From contig CAZAFL010000004.1 of the NCBI GenBank assembly GCA_964484465.1, positions 62,001 to 126,000 of the forward strand: DNA of 64,000 nt, given 5' to 3'. The first letter of the stretch is position 1, and every line of letters begins with the position of its first letter. Source of the stretch: CAZAFL01 sp964484465 (GTDB lineage: Bacteria; Bacteroidota; Ignavibacteria; UBA10030; SZUA-254). A model generated the notes under the pieces. It was not told the DNA's origin and did not search any database. It saw nothing but the letters and a program-made list of their open reading frames with translations. This document shows positions 36,400 to 47,300 of this stretch, one piece after another. Both the position numbers and the translations under genes were made by a program.

Positions 36400-36538
36400 C
36401 ACGTTGTTTGATACATTATCATCATCCCCGCCTGTTTCTCATCACGCTTCCGGCTTTCCAATATACTAAGAACATCTCCAAAATATGCACAGAATAATTC
36501 TTAAAATTTTTTCATCATTCCCGTCGATGCTTCAAACT

Positions 36539-37444
36539 TCAAAGAATTTTCTTGCCGAATGCCGACTGCACTAACTCTACGGCGAATTCCGCTGATTTGT
36601 TACGGTCGTCGAGGATCGGATTGACTTCAACAAGTTCAAGTGAGGTCATCTTCTTCGACTCGGCGAGCATTTCCATAATCAGGTGCGCTTCCCGGTAATC
36701 CAACCCCCCTTTCACTGGCGTTCCAACCCCCGGAGCGTAAATAGGATCAACGCTGTCAAGGTCAAAACTTATATGGAGGTAATCGACCTTCTTCGCAACA
36801 TCCTGAAACGCTTTCTTCATAACCTTATGAACGCCGAATTTATCGATATCCTCCATCGTGTAAATGCGGACACCATACTTTTTAATGTTCTCACGTTCGA
36901 CGCGGTCAAGGTCGCGCAACCCGATCATTGCAACATTCTGCGGATCGACTTTCGTGAACGCGCCACCGACGGAGGTGAGGGGTTTCGGTCCTAATCCCAC
37001 ACATACCGCAAGAGGCATGCCGTGAATATTTCCCGACGGAGAACTTTGCGGCGTATTGAAATCTCCATGTGCGTCGATCCAGAACACACCGACCTTTTTC
37101 TTGTGCTTCTGCGCGTTCGATGCGATACCGGCAATTGTTCCGATAGCAATTGAGTGATCACCGCCTAAGACGAGAGGGAAATTTCCCCGGTGACTAATTT
37201 TCTCAACCTTCCGGGAAAGAACATTGCAAGCGCGGGCTATCTCAGGCAGATACTTGGCGTGTTGATCCTTGACATGCTGCTCTTCCTGCGTTTTTATCGT
37301 GAGGTCGCCATCGTCGACAACTTTGTAACCGAGCCCCTTGAGTTTTTCACCGATCCCGGCATATCGAATTGCAGATGGCCCCATATCGACTCCACGTCTC
37401 CCCTGACCTAAGTCCATCGGCACGCCGATTATGTGAATTTTCAT
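36539..37444 (-). CDS. rocF: Arginase
   Basis: A 301-residue ureohydrolase that splits arginine to ornithine and urea with two manganese ions. All metal ligands are visible: His97 in GGDHS, Asp124-His126-Asp128 in DAHGD, and Asp228/Asp230 in SFDLDSVDP. The segment [10 protein letters not shown] near 141-150 is typical of the arginase branch rather than agmatinase. It is a single gene with 136 bases to the TonB-like operon downstream. The upstream spacer has a TAAATTTG (37490-37483) that fits a -7 box but lacks a matching -33 element. Confidence 0.93.
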   Translation of the reverse strand: MKIHIIGVPMDLGQGRRGVDMGPSAIRYAGIGEKLKGLGYKVVDDGDLTIKTQEEQHVKDQHAKYLPEIARACNVLSRKVEKISHRGNFPLVLGGDHSIAIGTIAGIASNAQKHKKKVGVFWIDAHGDFNTPQSSPSGNIHGMPLAVCVGLGPKPLTSVGGAFTKVDPQNVAMIGLRDLDRVERENIKKYGVRIYTMEDIDKFGVHKVMKKAFQDVAKKVDYLHISFDLDSVDPIYAPGVGTPVKGGLDYREAHLIMEMLAESKKMTSLELVEVNPILDDRNKSAEFAVELVQSAFGKKIL

Positions 37445-37701
37445 TTCGAGCTAAAAGTAAAAAGGATATTATTCCCTATTATCAAATTTACGATCTATTA
37501 GCGACCGGATAATACCGGAATTCCAATTGATAAAAGGGTTTTTCTTCCCCTAAGATATTAAAAACTTTTATACTTACCAAACTTCGTTCAGGTAATTCAT
37601 AAGGGATTTGATGTGTAGATGTTTAAAATTGAGGTTAAAATGCAAGGGGAGATGAATTGCGAGAAGAAAAACTACTTTGTAAAAAGAATCCTCTATCTAT
37701 T

Positions 37702-37727
37702 TGTGGGATTTTTTTATTGTTCCCACA
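37702..37727 (-). repeat. Hairpin over the accD stop codon
   Basis: TGTGGGA (37702-37708) and TCCCACA (37721-37727) form a perfect seven-base stem with a 12-base loop. The right-hand arm as written encodes the last codons of accD (MW and part of E), and the stop codon lies in the loop. There is no T run after it, so it is not a standard terminator. Confidence 0.5.
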
Positions 37728-38559
37728 TCATTTTCAATAATTTGGAGATTGTATCCTTTACTTCTTTCCGGTGAACGACAACGTCCACGAAACCATGTTC
37801 AAGCTGGAATTCTGACCGTTGAAAACCTTCCGGCAAATCTTTGCCGATAGTTTGTTTGATCACCCTCGGTCCGGCAAACCCAATTAACGCACCCGGCTCG
37901 GCTATGTTAATATCGCCAAGCATGGCATAACTCGCAGTTACGCCGCCAGTCGTCGGGTCGGTCATTATAGAAATGAATGGTATCCCCGCGTCGGAAAGCT
38001 GGGCAAGCTTCGCGCTTGTCTTAGCAAGCTGCATCAAAGATAGCACACCCTCCATCATGCGTGCTCCTCCGCTTGACGAAACGATAATGAGTGGAGCTTT
38101 CATCTTCATCGCCCTTTCAATTGCACGGGCGACTTTTTCTCCGACAACAGAGCCCATACTCCCGCCGATAAAGCTGAAATCCATGACAGCGACAACAACC
38201 TTCATTCCATTCAGTTTCCCGAAGCCGGTTCGCACTGCATCAATCAGATCTGTCCGTTTCATCGTCTCTTTGATACGATCTTTGTAGCGTTTCGTGTCTT
38301 CAAAACTCAACGGGTCGGCCGACCTCACCTTGCGGTCCAGCTCTTTGAATGTTCCCTCATCGACGAGTAATTGCGTATACTCGCGACTTCCGATCCGGAA
38401 GTGATAATTGCATTTAATGCAGGTATAAAATTGCTGTTCGAGCTGCTTGCGATGAATGATTTCACCACACCCTTCGCACTTCGTCCACATCCCGTCAGGA
38501 AGATCCTTTCGCTGCGGCTCGCTTACAATACTCACCTTCGATCGTCTAAACCATGCCAT
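37714..38559 (-). CDS. accD: Acetyl-CoA carboxylase carboxyltransferase subunit beta
   Basis: A 281-residue subunit that, with AccA, moves the carboxyl group from biotin to acetyl-CoA for fatty acid synthesis. The zinc ribbon is complete (Cys28, Cys31, Cys47, Cys50). The carboxyltransferase core shows FIGGSMGSVVGEKVARAIE and SSSGGARMMEG. The ATG at 38559 gives the normal N-terminus MAWFRR, four bases after the tsaB stop; an open frame reaching 38799 would overlap tsaB and is not supported. accA is not in the window. Confidence 0.96.
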   Translation of the reverse strand: MAWFRRSKVSIVSEPQRKDLPDGMWTKCEGCGEIIHRKQLEQQFYTCIKCNYHFRIGSREYTQLLVDEGTFKELDRKVRSADPLSFEDTKRYKDRIKETMKRTDLIDAVRTGFGKLNGMKVVVAVMDFSFIGGSMGSVVGEKVARAIERAMKMKAPLIIVSSSGGARMMEGVLSLMQLAKTSAKLAQLSDAGIPFISIMTDPTTGGVTASYAMLGDINIAEPGALIGFAGPRVIKQTIGKDLPEGFQRSEFQLEHGFVDVVVHRKEVKDTISKLLKMMWEQ

Positions 38560-38563
38560 TGCT

Positions 38564-39286
38564 TTAGGCCTGTTGATGTTGTGTATTGACCAGCGTATAG
38601 AAGTCTTTAACGTAAAGAGGTTCCAGTGACGTAACATCGGCAACCTCTCCGCGCAAAAATTTTTCCTCCCCCAGAAGAGCAACTGCAGAAGCGCTGCATT
38701 GTGACTCGCGTGCAGAAAGGAATGAGAGCTTTCCAGACATGGCAGAATTCTTTCCTTCAAGATATTTCCGGAATTTCTCCGCGCCGTCGCCTGAAACAAT
38801 TATACGAGTTTGACCAGCCATGAGATTCGCGAGCTCCTCGAGATGAGCCGCACGAGCCGCAGCAACCTCTTCCAGGAGTTCCCCTTCTTGCCGGAAACCG
38901 GCGACATACACTTCGTCGCGTCGCGCATCGAGGAGACAACAGATGAGGCTGTTCTCTTCAACAGGCCTCCGTCGAACTGCTTTCGCTGCTAATGCCTCGA
39001 GCGTCGGGACAGAGACAATCGGTTTATCAAGCGCAAAGGCAAGTCCTTTTGCGACACTAAGTCCAATCCGTAGCCCGGTAAATGAGCCCGGACCGATAGA
39101 TACTGCTGTGGCGTCGAGCGCCTGCGGTTTCAGTCCCGCTTCGTTCAACGCCCTGTCGACAAGGGTCACCATCTTCTCTGAATGAATGTGCGGTTCAACA
39201 AGTGAGCATTCTGAAAGAACGCTTCCATCTTCCACGACCGCTGCTGCACATACTGCCGTTGCCGATTCAATACCTAAAATTTTCAT
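38564..39286 (-). CDS. tsaB: tRNA threonylcarbamoyl modification protein TsaB
   Basis: A 240-residue ASKHA-fold protein that forms the TsaD-TsaB-TsaE complex for the t6A modification at position 37 of ANN-decoding tRNAs. It shows GIESATAVCAAAV at the N-terminus, then VSIGPGSFTGLRIGLSVAKGLA and LLDARRDEVYVAGF. The start overlaps the tsaE stop by four bases. TsaD is not in the window. Confidence 0.95.
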   Translation of the reverse strand: MKILGIESATAVCAAAVVEDGSVLSECSLVEPHIHSEKMVTLVDRALNEAGLKPQALDATAVSIGPGSFTGLRIGLSVAKGLAFALDKPIVSVPTLEALAAKAVRRRPVEENSLICCLLDARRDEVYVAGFRQEGELLEEVAAARAAHLEELANLMAGQTRIIVSGDGAEKFRKYLEGKNSAMSGKLSFLSARESQCSASAVALLGEEKFLRGEVADVTSLEPLYVKDFYTLVNTQHQQA

Positions 39287-39720
39287 GTTACGGATTCGAC
39301 CATTTCTTCATACGTGATGCGGCGAGTGTGTTTCTCATTACCGAGTGTCAGATACACATCATAGCGATTGGGCGGAAGAAGATCCCGCACTCTGTCAGCC
39401 CATTCGATTAAACAAATATTTTCTCCGTCAAAATATTCCTCGAAACCAATTTCGCGCAATTCGTTCACCGATGCCAGACGGTAGAAATCAAAATGACATA
39501 CATGCGCATCCCCAACCTGATATTCATTGACGATCGTAAATGTCGGACTGGCGACATGATCATGGACTCCAAGGCTCTTACAAATTCCCTGGATAAACCT
39601 CGTCTTTCCGCTGCCAAGCTCTCCAAAACATGCGACAACATTTCCCGCGCGGAGCAAGCGGCCAAAATTCATGCCGGCACTGATAGTTTCTTCTTCCGAG
39701 TGTGTTTCAACAACGTTCAT
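39283..39720 (-). CDS. tsaE: tRNA threonylcarbamoyl complex ATPase TsaE
   Basis: A 145-residue P-loop ATPase that regenerates the TsaBD complex in t6A synthesis. The Walker A motif is GELGSGKT at 33-40, followed by SPTFTIVNEY and HFDFYRL, then EYFDGENICLIEWADRV. Length is normal. It overlaps porX by four bases. A porX-tsaE neighbourhood is recurrent in Bacteroidota as far as I know. Confidence 0.95.
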   Translation of the reverse strand: MNVVETHSEEETISAGMNFGRLLRAGNVVACFGELGSGKTRFIQGICKSLGVHDHVASPTFTIVNEYQVGDAHVCHFDFYRLASVNELREIGFEEYFDGENICLIEWADRVRDLLPPNRYDVYLTLGNEKHTRRITYEEMVESVT

Positions 39721-41291
39721 CGTTTCGGCTGGAGTTTCACTACAGGGAGAATCATTTCTTCCATTGAAATTCCTCCGTGCTGGAAGCTGTCGCGGAATTG
39801 GTTCACGTATTTATGGAATTCCGTCGGGTAGACGAAGTAATAATCCTCTTTAGCGATTATATAATTTACGGTCACGCTTCGCCTCGGGAGCCGGTAATCT
39901 TTAGGACTTTTGACAAAAATTGCATTTCGCTCATCGCATTTTAGGTTCCGACCGTATTTATACCTGAGGTTGACCGAAGCCTCGCGGTCGCCGACAACTT
40001 TCGTGCTTCTCAGACAACGGATGCTTCCATGGTCAGTGGTCAGGATGATCGTTACATCTTTCTGCTGAGAGAGCGTGCGGAGCATGCCAAAAAGCGAAGA
40101 ATGCAAAAACCATGTCTGCGTCAGGGACCTGTACGCGCTTTCATCCGGCGAGATTTCCTTCAGAAGCTGTGAATCCGACCTGCCATGCGCGAGCATATCG
40201 ACAAAATTTACCACGACGGAGGTAAGGGGGTTTTGCGTATACGAAAGGATATTTTGCTCGATGCTACGACCAAATTCGGCGTCAAGAATCTTCACATATT
40301 TTGAACCGGGCTTCAACTGTATTTTGCGACGTTCGAGGAGGTTATCCAAAAATTGATGTTCGTAGCGGTTACGGCTGTTATCATCATCTTCCCACTGCTC
40401 CCAGATTTCCGGAAACCGTACCTCAATCTCATCCGGAAAGGCGCCACTGAAGATTGCATTTCTGGAATACGGCGTCGCGGTCGGGAGAATAGAATAGTAG
40501 GCATCGCGGGTGATATCAAAATACTCACGTAATACTTTTTCCATCATCATCCACTGGTCCATTCGAAGGCAATCGATCACAAAGAAAAAGACGGACTTGC
40601 CGTGCTGTAACTCCGGCACAAGATACTTCTGCACGACATCTACGGAAAGGGTGGGACGCTGTTGCTGGTCAAGCCAGTGCCGGTATTTTCGCTCGATGAA
40701 TTTGGAAAATTCCACGTTGCACTCTCGAATCTGGTCATTAAGTGTCTGCTGAAGCCCGAGCTCGGGATGGGAATCCATCTCAATCGACCAGTCGACGAGT
40801 TTCATATAAACTCCCTTCCATTCCTCATGGGAGAGTCCGGTCTGAAGCGCCAGGGATATTTCATTAAACAGTTTGACATAATCCCTGGAGGCCTGAGCGC
40901 CGGTGATTTTCTTCCCCTCCAGGAGTTTCTTACATGCCAGCAATACCTGGCTTGGGTTTACCGGCTTCGTCAGGTAATCGCTGATTTTTACCCCGATAGC
41001 GTTCTCCATCAAACCTTCGGATTCATTCTTCGTAATCATAACAACAGGAAGTTCCGGGTGTGCATCTTTTATAATGAAAAGTGTCCGCAACCCGCCCATG
41101 CCCGCCATCATTTCATCGAGAAACACGAGGTCGAATGTCCGATGCTTGACTAGCTCAACAGCATCCTCGCCGTTTGTCGCTGTCTCGACGCTGTACCCTT
41201 TTTCGGAGAGCAGGAGAATATGTGATCGTAACAATTCGATCTCATCATCAACCCAGAGAATGCGTCCTTTTGTTGCAGTTATAATCGTCAT
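39717..41291 (-). CDS. porX: PorX: response regulator with PglZ/alkaline-phosphatase-type domain
   Basis: A 524-residue cytoplasmic regulator of type IX secretion. The receiver domain (about 8-125) has the acidic pair Asp15/Asp16, the phosphoacceptor Asp59 in FLDEM, Thr87 and Lys109. A helical linker follows. The C-terminal PglZ-like domain keeps what look like the metal and nucleophile positions: Asp240 in FVIDCLRMDQ, Thr271/Thr273 in PTATPYSRNAI, Asp365 and His369, Asp420-His421 in TTDHGS, and His505. Known PorX proteins of similar size cleave small oligonucleotides and affect T9SS gene expression. AAGGA lies eight bases before the ATG. Confidence 0.93.
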   Translation of the reverse strand: MTIITATKGRILWVDDEIELLRSHILLLSEKGYSVETATNGEDAVELVKHRTFDLVFLDEMMAGMGGLRTLFIIKDAHPELPVVMITKNESEGLMENAIGVKISDYLTKPVNPSQVLLACKKLLEGKKITGAQASRDYVKLFNEISLALQTGLSHEEWKGVYMKLVDWSIEMDSHPELGLQQTLNDQIRECNVEFSKFIERKYRHWLDQQQRPTLSVDVVQKYLVPELQHGKSVFFFVIDCLRMDQWMMMEKVLREYFDITRDAYYSILPTATPYSRNAIFSGAFPDEIEVRFPEIWEQWEDDDNSRNRYEHQFLDNLLERRKIQLKPGSKYVKILDAEFGRSIEQNILSYTQNPLTSVVVNFVDMLAHGRSDSQLLKEISPDESAYRSLTQTWFLHSSLFGMLRTLSQQKDVTIILTTDHGSIRCLRSTKVVGDREASVNLRYKYGRNLKCDERNAIFVKSPKDYRLPRRSVTVNYIIAKEDYYFVYPTEFHKYVNQFRDSFQHGGISMEEMILPVVKLQPKR

Positions 41292-41351
41292 AATACAATT
41301 CCTTCATAAAAGTAACCATTTAGCAATAGAGAATCAACGCGCCTCAGTGCC

Positions 41352-41368
41352 TTCCGGCATTGCCGGAA
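41352..41368 (-). terminator. Hairpin between sprA and porX
   Basis: TTCCGGCA (41352-41359) and TGCCGGAA (41361-41368) are exact inverted copies one base apart, folding as a six-base GC-rich stem with a five-base loop. It lies 20 bases after the sprA stop. No T run follows on either strand, so it may slow or process the sprA-porX transcript rather than end it. Confidence 0.45.
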
Positions 41369-41387
41369 CTGCTATTGCCACGCGCAA

Positions 41388-44300
41388 TTATTGTATTGCG
41401 ATGTGAATATCCAATCCTGCAACGTTGGTTGTGGTTCCCGGAGTAAGCGAACCGGCAGCATCGGGTGCTATCTTTGTATATTGATAAAACACCGCGGCAG
41501 TAACCCGGGTGCTCAACACATATTTAATCCGTGGTTCAATGGTCGTGCGCGTATTACCCTCGAGAGGCAATCCTTCCTGGTTAGAGGAGAGACCGTCGGG
41601 TTCATGCTGTCGTCGGGAGTTTTTGGTTAGCGAGTAAGTCAGGCTCATATCAACATCGTTGTTCAAGTTTACACCGAACAGAGGGAAGGAGAACCCTCTG
41701 CGCGAGTATGAAAGAGAGAGCGAAATTTCCTGCGAGAGTGTTTCGACGATATTGAGAACGGAAAGATTCAGGTCGTAGGTTGTTGTCGTATTATACCGCA
41801 GCGTCCCCGAAAAATTCCCTTTCGCGAGTTCCTTGAATGTCGCATTCACTCCGAGCAGCGGCGTGAATCCGTTTGTCACGTGTTCACCGTTGGTCTGTTC
41901 AGCGCCGCCGGCGATTCCCTGATAATCTTTCTTAAATGAAGAAGTATAATTATGCTCAACGCTCATTCGCTCCATAAAGGAACTCATCCCTCCAATTTTT
42001 TCAATACCATCCCANNNNNNNNNNNNNNNNNNNNNNNNNNNNNNNNNNNNNNNNNNNNNNNNNNNNNNNNNNNNNNNNNNNNNNNNNNNNNNNNNNNNNN
42101 NNNNNNNNNNNNNNCTCCCCTGAACTCCCGGGCTGAGCGCCTGATTCGTCTGTGTAAACGTAATGTTGATGTTGTCATAATCCATGAAAGGAATTTTCAG
42201 AAAAATATGCGCAAGATTCTTAAGCTGAAGCAGGAGGTTTGTTCCACCGCCTTTACTCTTCGATGATTCCGGCTTTGCATTTTTTGTTGTATCCGTCGTT
42301 TGAGATTCCGGCTGAGGCCTTAGCTCCTCCTGCGACGGGGGCGGTTGCTGTTCATTCGACTGGAACCATGGGTCGGTAAAAGCTTTCAACCGAAAATTTG
42401 ATGCAACGGAAATATTATTTGCAAAGCTCGCACTCTTTCCGAGGTCTCCTTTCTGAAACGTATTCTGCCATCCATAATTGACCCCATACGAGCTTGATAT
42501 GTCGAAATATTTTTGGACGTTTAAAATATCCGGGATATTGGGTTTTGAATTCAACCTCACACTCTGCCCATACCGATTGTCTCTACCGCCGAACAACATA
42601 TTTTTGAGAATCTTGCCGAAGCCACGTCCGACAGAATCATTGTCAAGTTGTAACAGTGTCCTGTCGATATTGAGACCATAATCTCCCGTGATATTAAAGA
42701 GACCGCCTTCTGTTAATTTCCAGCCGAAACCAATCGACTTGCTTGCGGCGAAATTTCGGGTATCGGTAGGAAGTGCTGAAATGTCGCGCACCATCTGAAG
42801 CGAACGTGAACGTGCACCGCTCAGGCTCGAAGCAATGTTCGTAAACGGGATGTAATAGATTTTCCAGTCTTTATATGCATCGAGCAGGAAGATCCCATTA
42901 AAAATATTCTTAAACGGCTGGATGTAATAATCACCACCTAAGGTCAGGGCATAGTTCGCTCTGAAGTTCCATCCCCAGGATATGAGTTCCAGCGTCGATG
43001 GGTTTCGGTCGCTCGACCTTGAATAATTAAACCCAAATGCAAGCTTTCCAAATGTATCGCGGATAAACCAATGATTTGTGGGGAATCCGATATGAAAATT
43101 TGAGAGTGTATAGGAATCCTGAACGTGAAGTGTTTGCGATGCAGTAACGACATCTTCTTTCGCGGAGGCGCGTTTATCCGGAGTGCTCTGTTCGGCAGCC
43201 CGGTTTGCGGCCTCGCTCACAAACACATCGGTGTTAGGCAGATAGTTTGGCTTACTGATGTTTTCAGCATGTGAGTATCCGAACGGGATCGAGGTCCCTT
43301 CCCAGCTTTGCGGGAACAGCTTTTCGAGGGCAAAGCTCGAGTTCACCGCCCAGTTGACGCCGGTAACGCGATTACCGAACCTTTGGTCAAGGCCGTGGAA
43401 GTTCGGGTCAATCTTAACATAGTTAAACCCGATGTTACCGAAATCTGCAAGCTTGAGCTGCGAATCAAAACGATATGCAAGCCCGCGGGAGTTATCGACA
43501 TTGACCAGGCGTAGTTCGTTGACCCAGACTTCGCCGCTGATTGGCAACGACTTTCTACTTTGTCGGGCAACGTGTGTTACTCCAACGCCCATGTACCTGA
43601 TCTGGGTCAGAGATGGATTTCCCTGAACTCCATAAAATGCCCCTTCCGGCCCATTCTTCACCGGTCGTGAGAAAAATCCCGTCGTGACGGCGCGGGATGT
43701 TTTGATGGAGGTCAGCTCAGAAAAATTGATTGTAATATCATTTTGCGGATCCCACCCGGGACGTATCGGCTGACGATATTCATAGAAGTTCGCTGAATCC
43801 GCTCCAAAGCGGAGAAACACTTCAGCATCGTAATAATCCGAACTGATGTAATCGAACGCAGGGTCTCCATGGACAAACATTCTCATCTCTTTATAACTGA
43901 ACACATCAAGCGGACGCGCAAAATATTTCACCGCCTGTCTGCTGTCACCGCGACGAAGTTCTCTTATGATCAGGTCCAATGATTGTTCGTTCCCTTCAAT
44001 AATTTGATCAGGCTGAGTACGGTCGAGCTCTCTCACGACACCTGGCGGACTCTTATACGTGGGGTTATCTTCGATATTGACGACTGAAACCTTGAGTGTT
44101 GAGTCGTTCTTCGTTAACTCCTGCCACTGGTTTCCGACAAGATCCATTTGGGCAATCCGTACGCTTACCGGTTTTTCAAATCCTGAAACCCAGAGACGAA
44201 TGTTCTGAACGTTTTGAAGAACTGTTTCCTCATTTTGGTCGCCCCCTGAAGAAATCACGCGGGTCGCCTGTCGCAACGGGATACGAAATTGATACCATTT

Positions 44301-47300
44301 ATTCGAGCCACCGCCGACGATCAGCTGGTTTTTCCGCAAAACTCCAACGCTATCATAAAAAACACTGTCGAGGGGGACTTCATATTCAAGGTATGTATTC
44401 CCCAAATCGACTTCGCCGTTGCTGTTGAGGTCTTCGGTGTCGGGAATACGGCCATCCACGGAGGCTTCATTGTTCTCTGTGCCGTTAACTTTGCTGTAGT
44501 CGGTACTGCCCGCGGTATACGACCAATCGTCTCCGCTCGGATCGCTTTCATTGACGTCGGCGTCGCCGGCATTGAACGGGCTGTCGAGAAATGCACGGAT
44601 CCTCGGGTCATTTCTTTCCTGCGCGTCCGACAGCATATCCAATCCGACGTCTTCGCCCGGATTAAGAACACCGTTTGCAATGTCATTGACCACAAGGTCT
44701 TCGGAATGAAGCGGCTGACCTTTCGGGCTGGGCCACGGCAACACCTGCTCGCTGATTCTCCCGATATCCACATAAATTTTTCCTTTGCGAAGGTCGTTAA
44801 AGTCGTTGCTCGATGCCTTCATCCATATTTCGAGGTAGTTGATATTCTGGTCGATAATATTCCCTGCGGTCGTGGAGATATACCTCATAATTCCTGCCCA
44901 ATTTTTTTGCCTCTCAGTATGCAGCGTAACAGGAAGATTTGGCGAATAATTATAGGCACCGCGCCTATCTGGCAGATAATCCAAATTCAATACAGTAACC
45001 TGGTCTTGTCCGACACGGACGCTGCGATTCGGCCAAATCTCATGCGTCGTAACATCGCTGGGTAATCTGTTGTACCAGCTCAATTTCGCTTTCGAGTATG
45101 TCTTGATGGAATCCGGGGGATTCGGTTGTATCAACGTGTATGCGGGGGGACTGGCAAAATGCCAGCCGGAATATGTAATGTTGAACGGAATAGTACGGCG
45201 CGCTCCCTCAAAATCATCGATGTAGGCTATACTGGCATTATTGTCGCCGACAATCGTGCTCGTTTTTGTATTAGGATTTGGAAGCATGTACGCCGCTTCA
45301 CCGCTTATCCTCAAGCTTGACATTTCTCTTGTTCTTATGAGAGGAAGCGCGTCGATTGCTTTCGTCAGGAGTGGGAGGTTCATAGCAATTGCACCATCGG
45401 TTCCAAGAATGAGGTTGTTTGTCGGTTCTTCGCCGAGACGCACCTTATCACTCAAGGTCGCCTGGTTTAAATTCATCAGGGTAAAACCAAAATTGAAATT
45501 CGAAGACATATTCAATTCACCGCGCGCGCCAATCAGCGTTTTTGCTGCAAGCTGGAACATATCGTTCTGTTCATACTTCACCTGGACATTCGCTCCAGGA
45601 GCGAGCGCATTCGGGTTCCTGATAACGACATCTCCGCTGATGTAATCGACTGTGAAGTCGACATTCGGCTGCAACGGCTGACCGTTAAGAAGCACCGAAA
45701 CGCTTCCCTCCACGATATTAAAGCCAAGCTGATAGCTGTTTCGTTGTGCAGTCGACGCCTTCACCTTGAGGTAATAATTATTCCTTACCGTATTATTTTG
45801 CACCGCAGTTTTTGTCGTGTCATAGACGTCACTGAACAACAGAGAGTCATAGGCTTGCTGGCCAATGGCACGAAAATACTGGACAATCGTAGAGTCAAAC
45901 GGACGCAATGCTGGAAAGATGATTTCAGCACGTTCGACATCGACAGTAACGCCGGGAATAAAATCAAACAGGTTATCCGGTTTCTGAACGATGTTGTCGG
46001 TCGAAAAACGGTCAAGACCTAGGACCTGCAGGATAGGCTGGCTCTGTATCACCTCTTCGTCGGGTCTACCGGGAACGATATGAAATACTTTCAATGTAAA
46101 CCCATCTTTCTTTAAATCTCTTCCGCCAATCGGGTAAACATTCTTGAGTTGAAGATCCCATGCGGTCTTGTAACTCGGCTGAAGATTCCTGGGCTTTATG
46201 AGTTTTAAGATCAACGGTTTGGTGCTTGAAGTATCAGTGACACCGATCTGCCCGAAATAAATATCATCATCTGGCGTGGAAGGGTCTTGACCGTCAACAC
46301 GATAAGCAACCGCTACCGCCTGGTCATCAGAAACATTTGCATTCAGCGTGATGAAGCCCCCGTACTGATTGACCTTGTATTGAGTCTGGTCGAGTTTTAT
46401 AAACCGGCCTGTAACATTCTGCCCATCAATGGGGTGGGCGGTTGCAAGTGTATCATATAATGTCGAATATGGTGGATCATTCGCTCCCCTCCCGGGAAGA
46501 TCGATGTACGCATTCACCTGGCGTTCATTTGGATTAGGCTGTGTACCCGAGCGGCTGATCCAGACATCGATATAGGCAATACGATTAACCGCCATGTTCG
46601 GGGTTGGCTGTGGGGAAGTCGAACTATGGAGCACCTCAAAAAAACTCTTGTAAAGCGTATCGACAAAATAGTATGCCGTCGAATACATGTCCGGCTTGAT
46701 AATGATTTCATTTTGCTGAGACCCGCCCGACAGACTGATTTCCTTCGTCTGTCCCTTTTTTTGCGACAACAGTGTCGTCATCGTGAGGGGGCCGGTCTGC
46801 AGTTTCGCTTTGATGCCGAACAGTGCTTGTCCGCCACCGATAAATGAGGGCGTTTGAAGAGAGACATTACCTGCTTCGACGCTTTGGACGATTTCATCAT
46901 CATATCCTGTGTACTTAATTTTCAACTGGTTTTCATACTCGAATGTTCTCTTGGTATCCCAGTCGGCAAGGATATTGAGTTTATCACCTATTGTACCATT
47001 GACATTCACCTGTACATCCTGATTAAAATCTGGCTCATCACGCACCTGGTCGAGCCGGTTAATCGAAACCTGGTCTGAAGATGTTCTCCGGTAGGCACCG
47101 TGAATATCTACTGCCCCTGTGATTCGTAAATCGATATTCGACCCGCCGAAAATACTCAGCAACGGGTTGGAAGGAACCGGAATTACAAACCTTGTCAGCG
47201 AGCCGAACAAATTTGCAAGCTCATCTTCCTTTCCTTTCATTTGATATGCTGAAGCAAGCGAACGCCACGAGCTTTTCCGCTCATACGAAAGCCGGTCTTT

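Noticed and set aside
38560..38799. N-terminal extension of accD
   Set aside because: The extra 80 codons overlap tsaB on the same strand and lack similarity to AccD, whose normal start is at 38559.
44289..45065. 258-residue plus-strand open frame, and others inside sprA
   Set aside because: Antisense to sprA, whose frame is recognised over its whole length; no motif and no start context.
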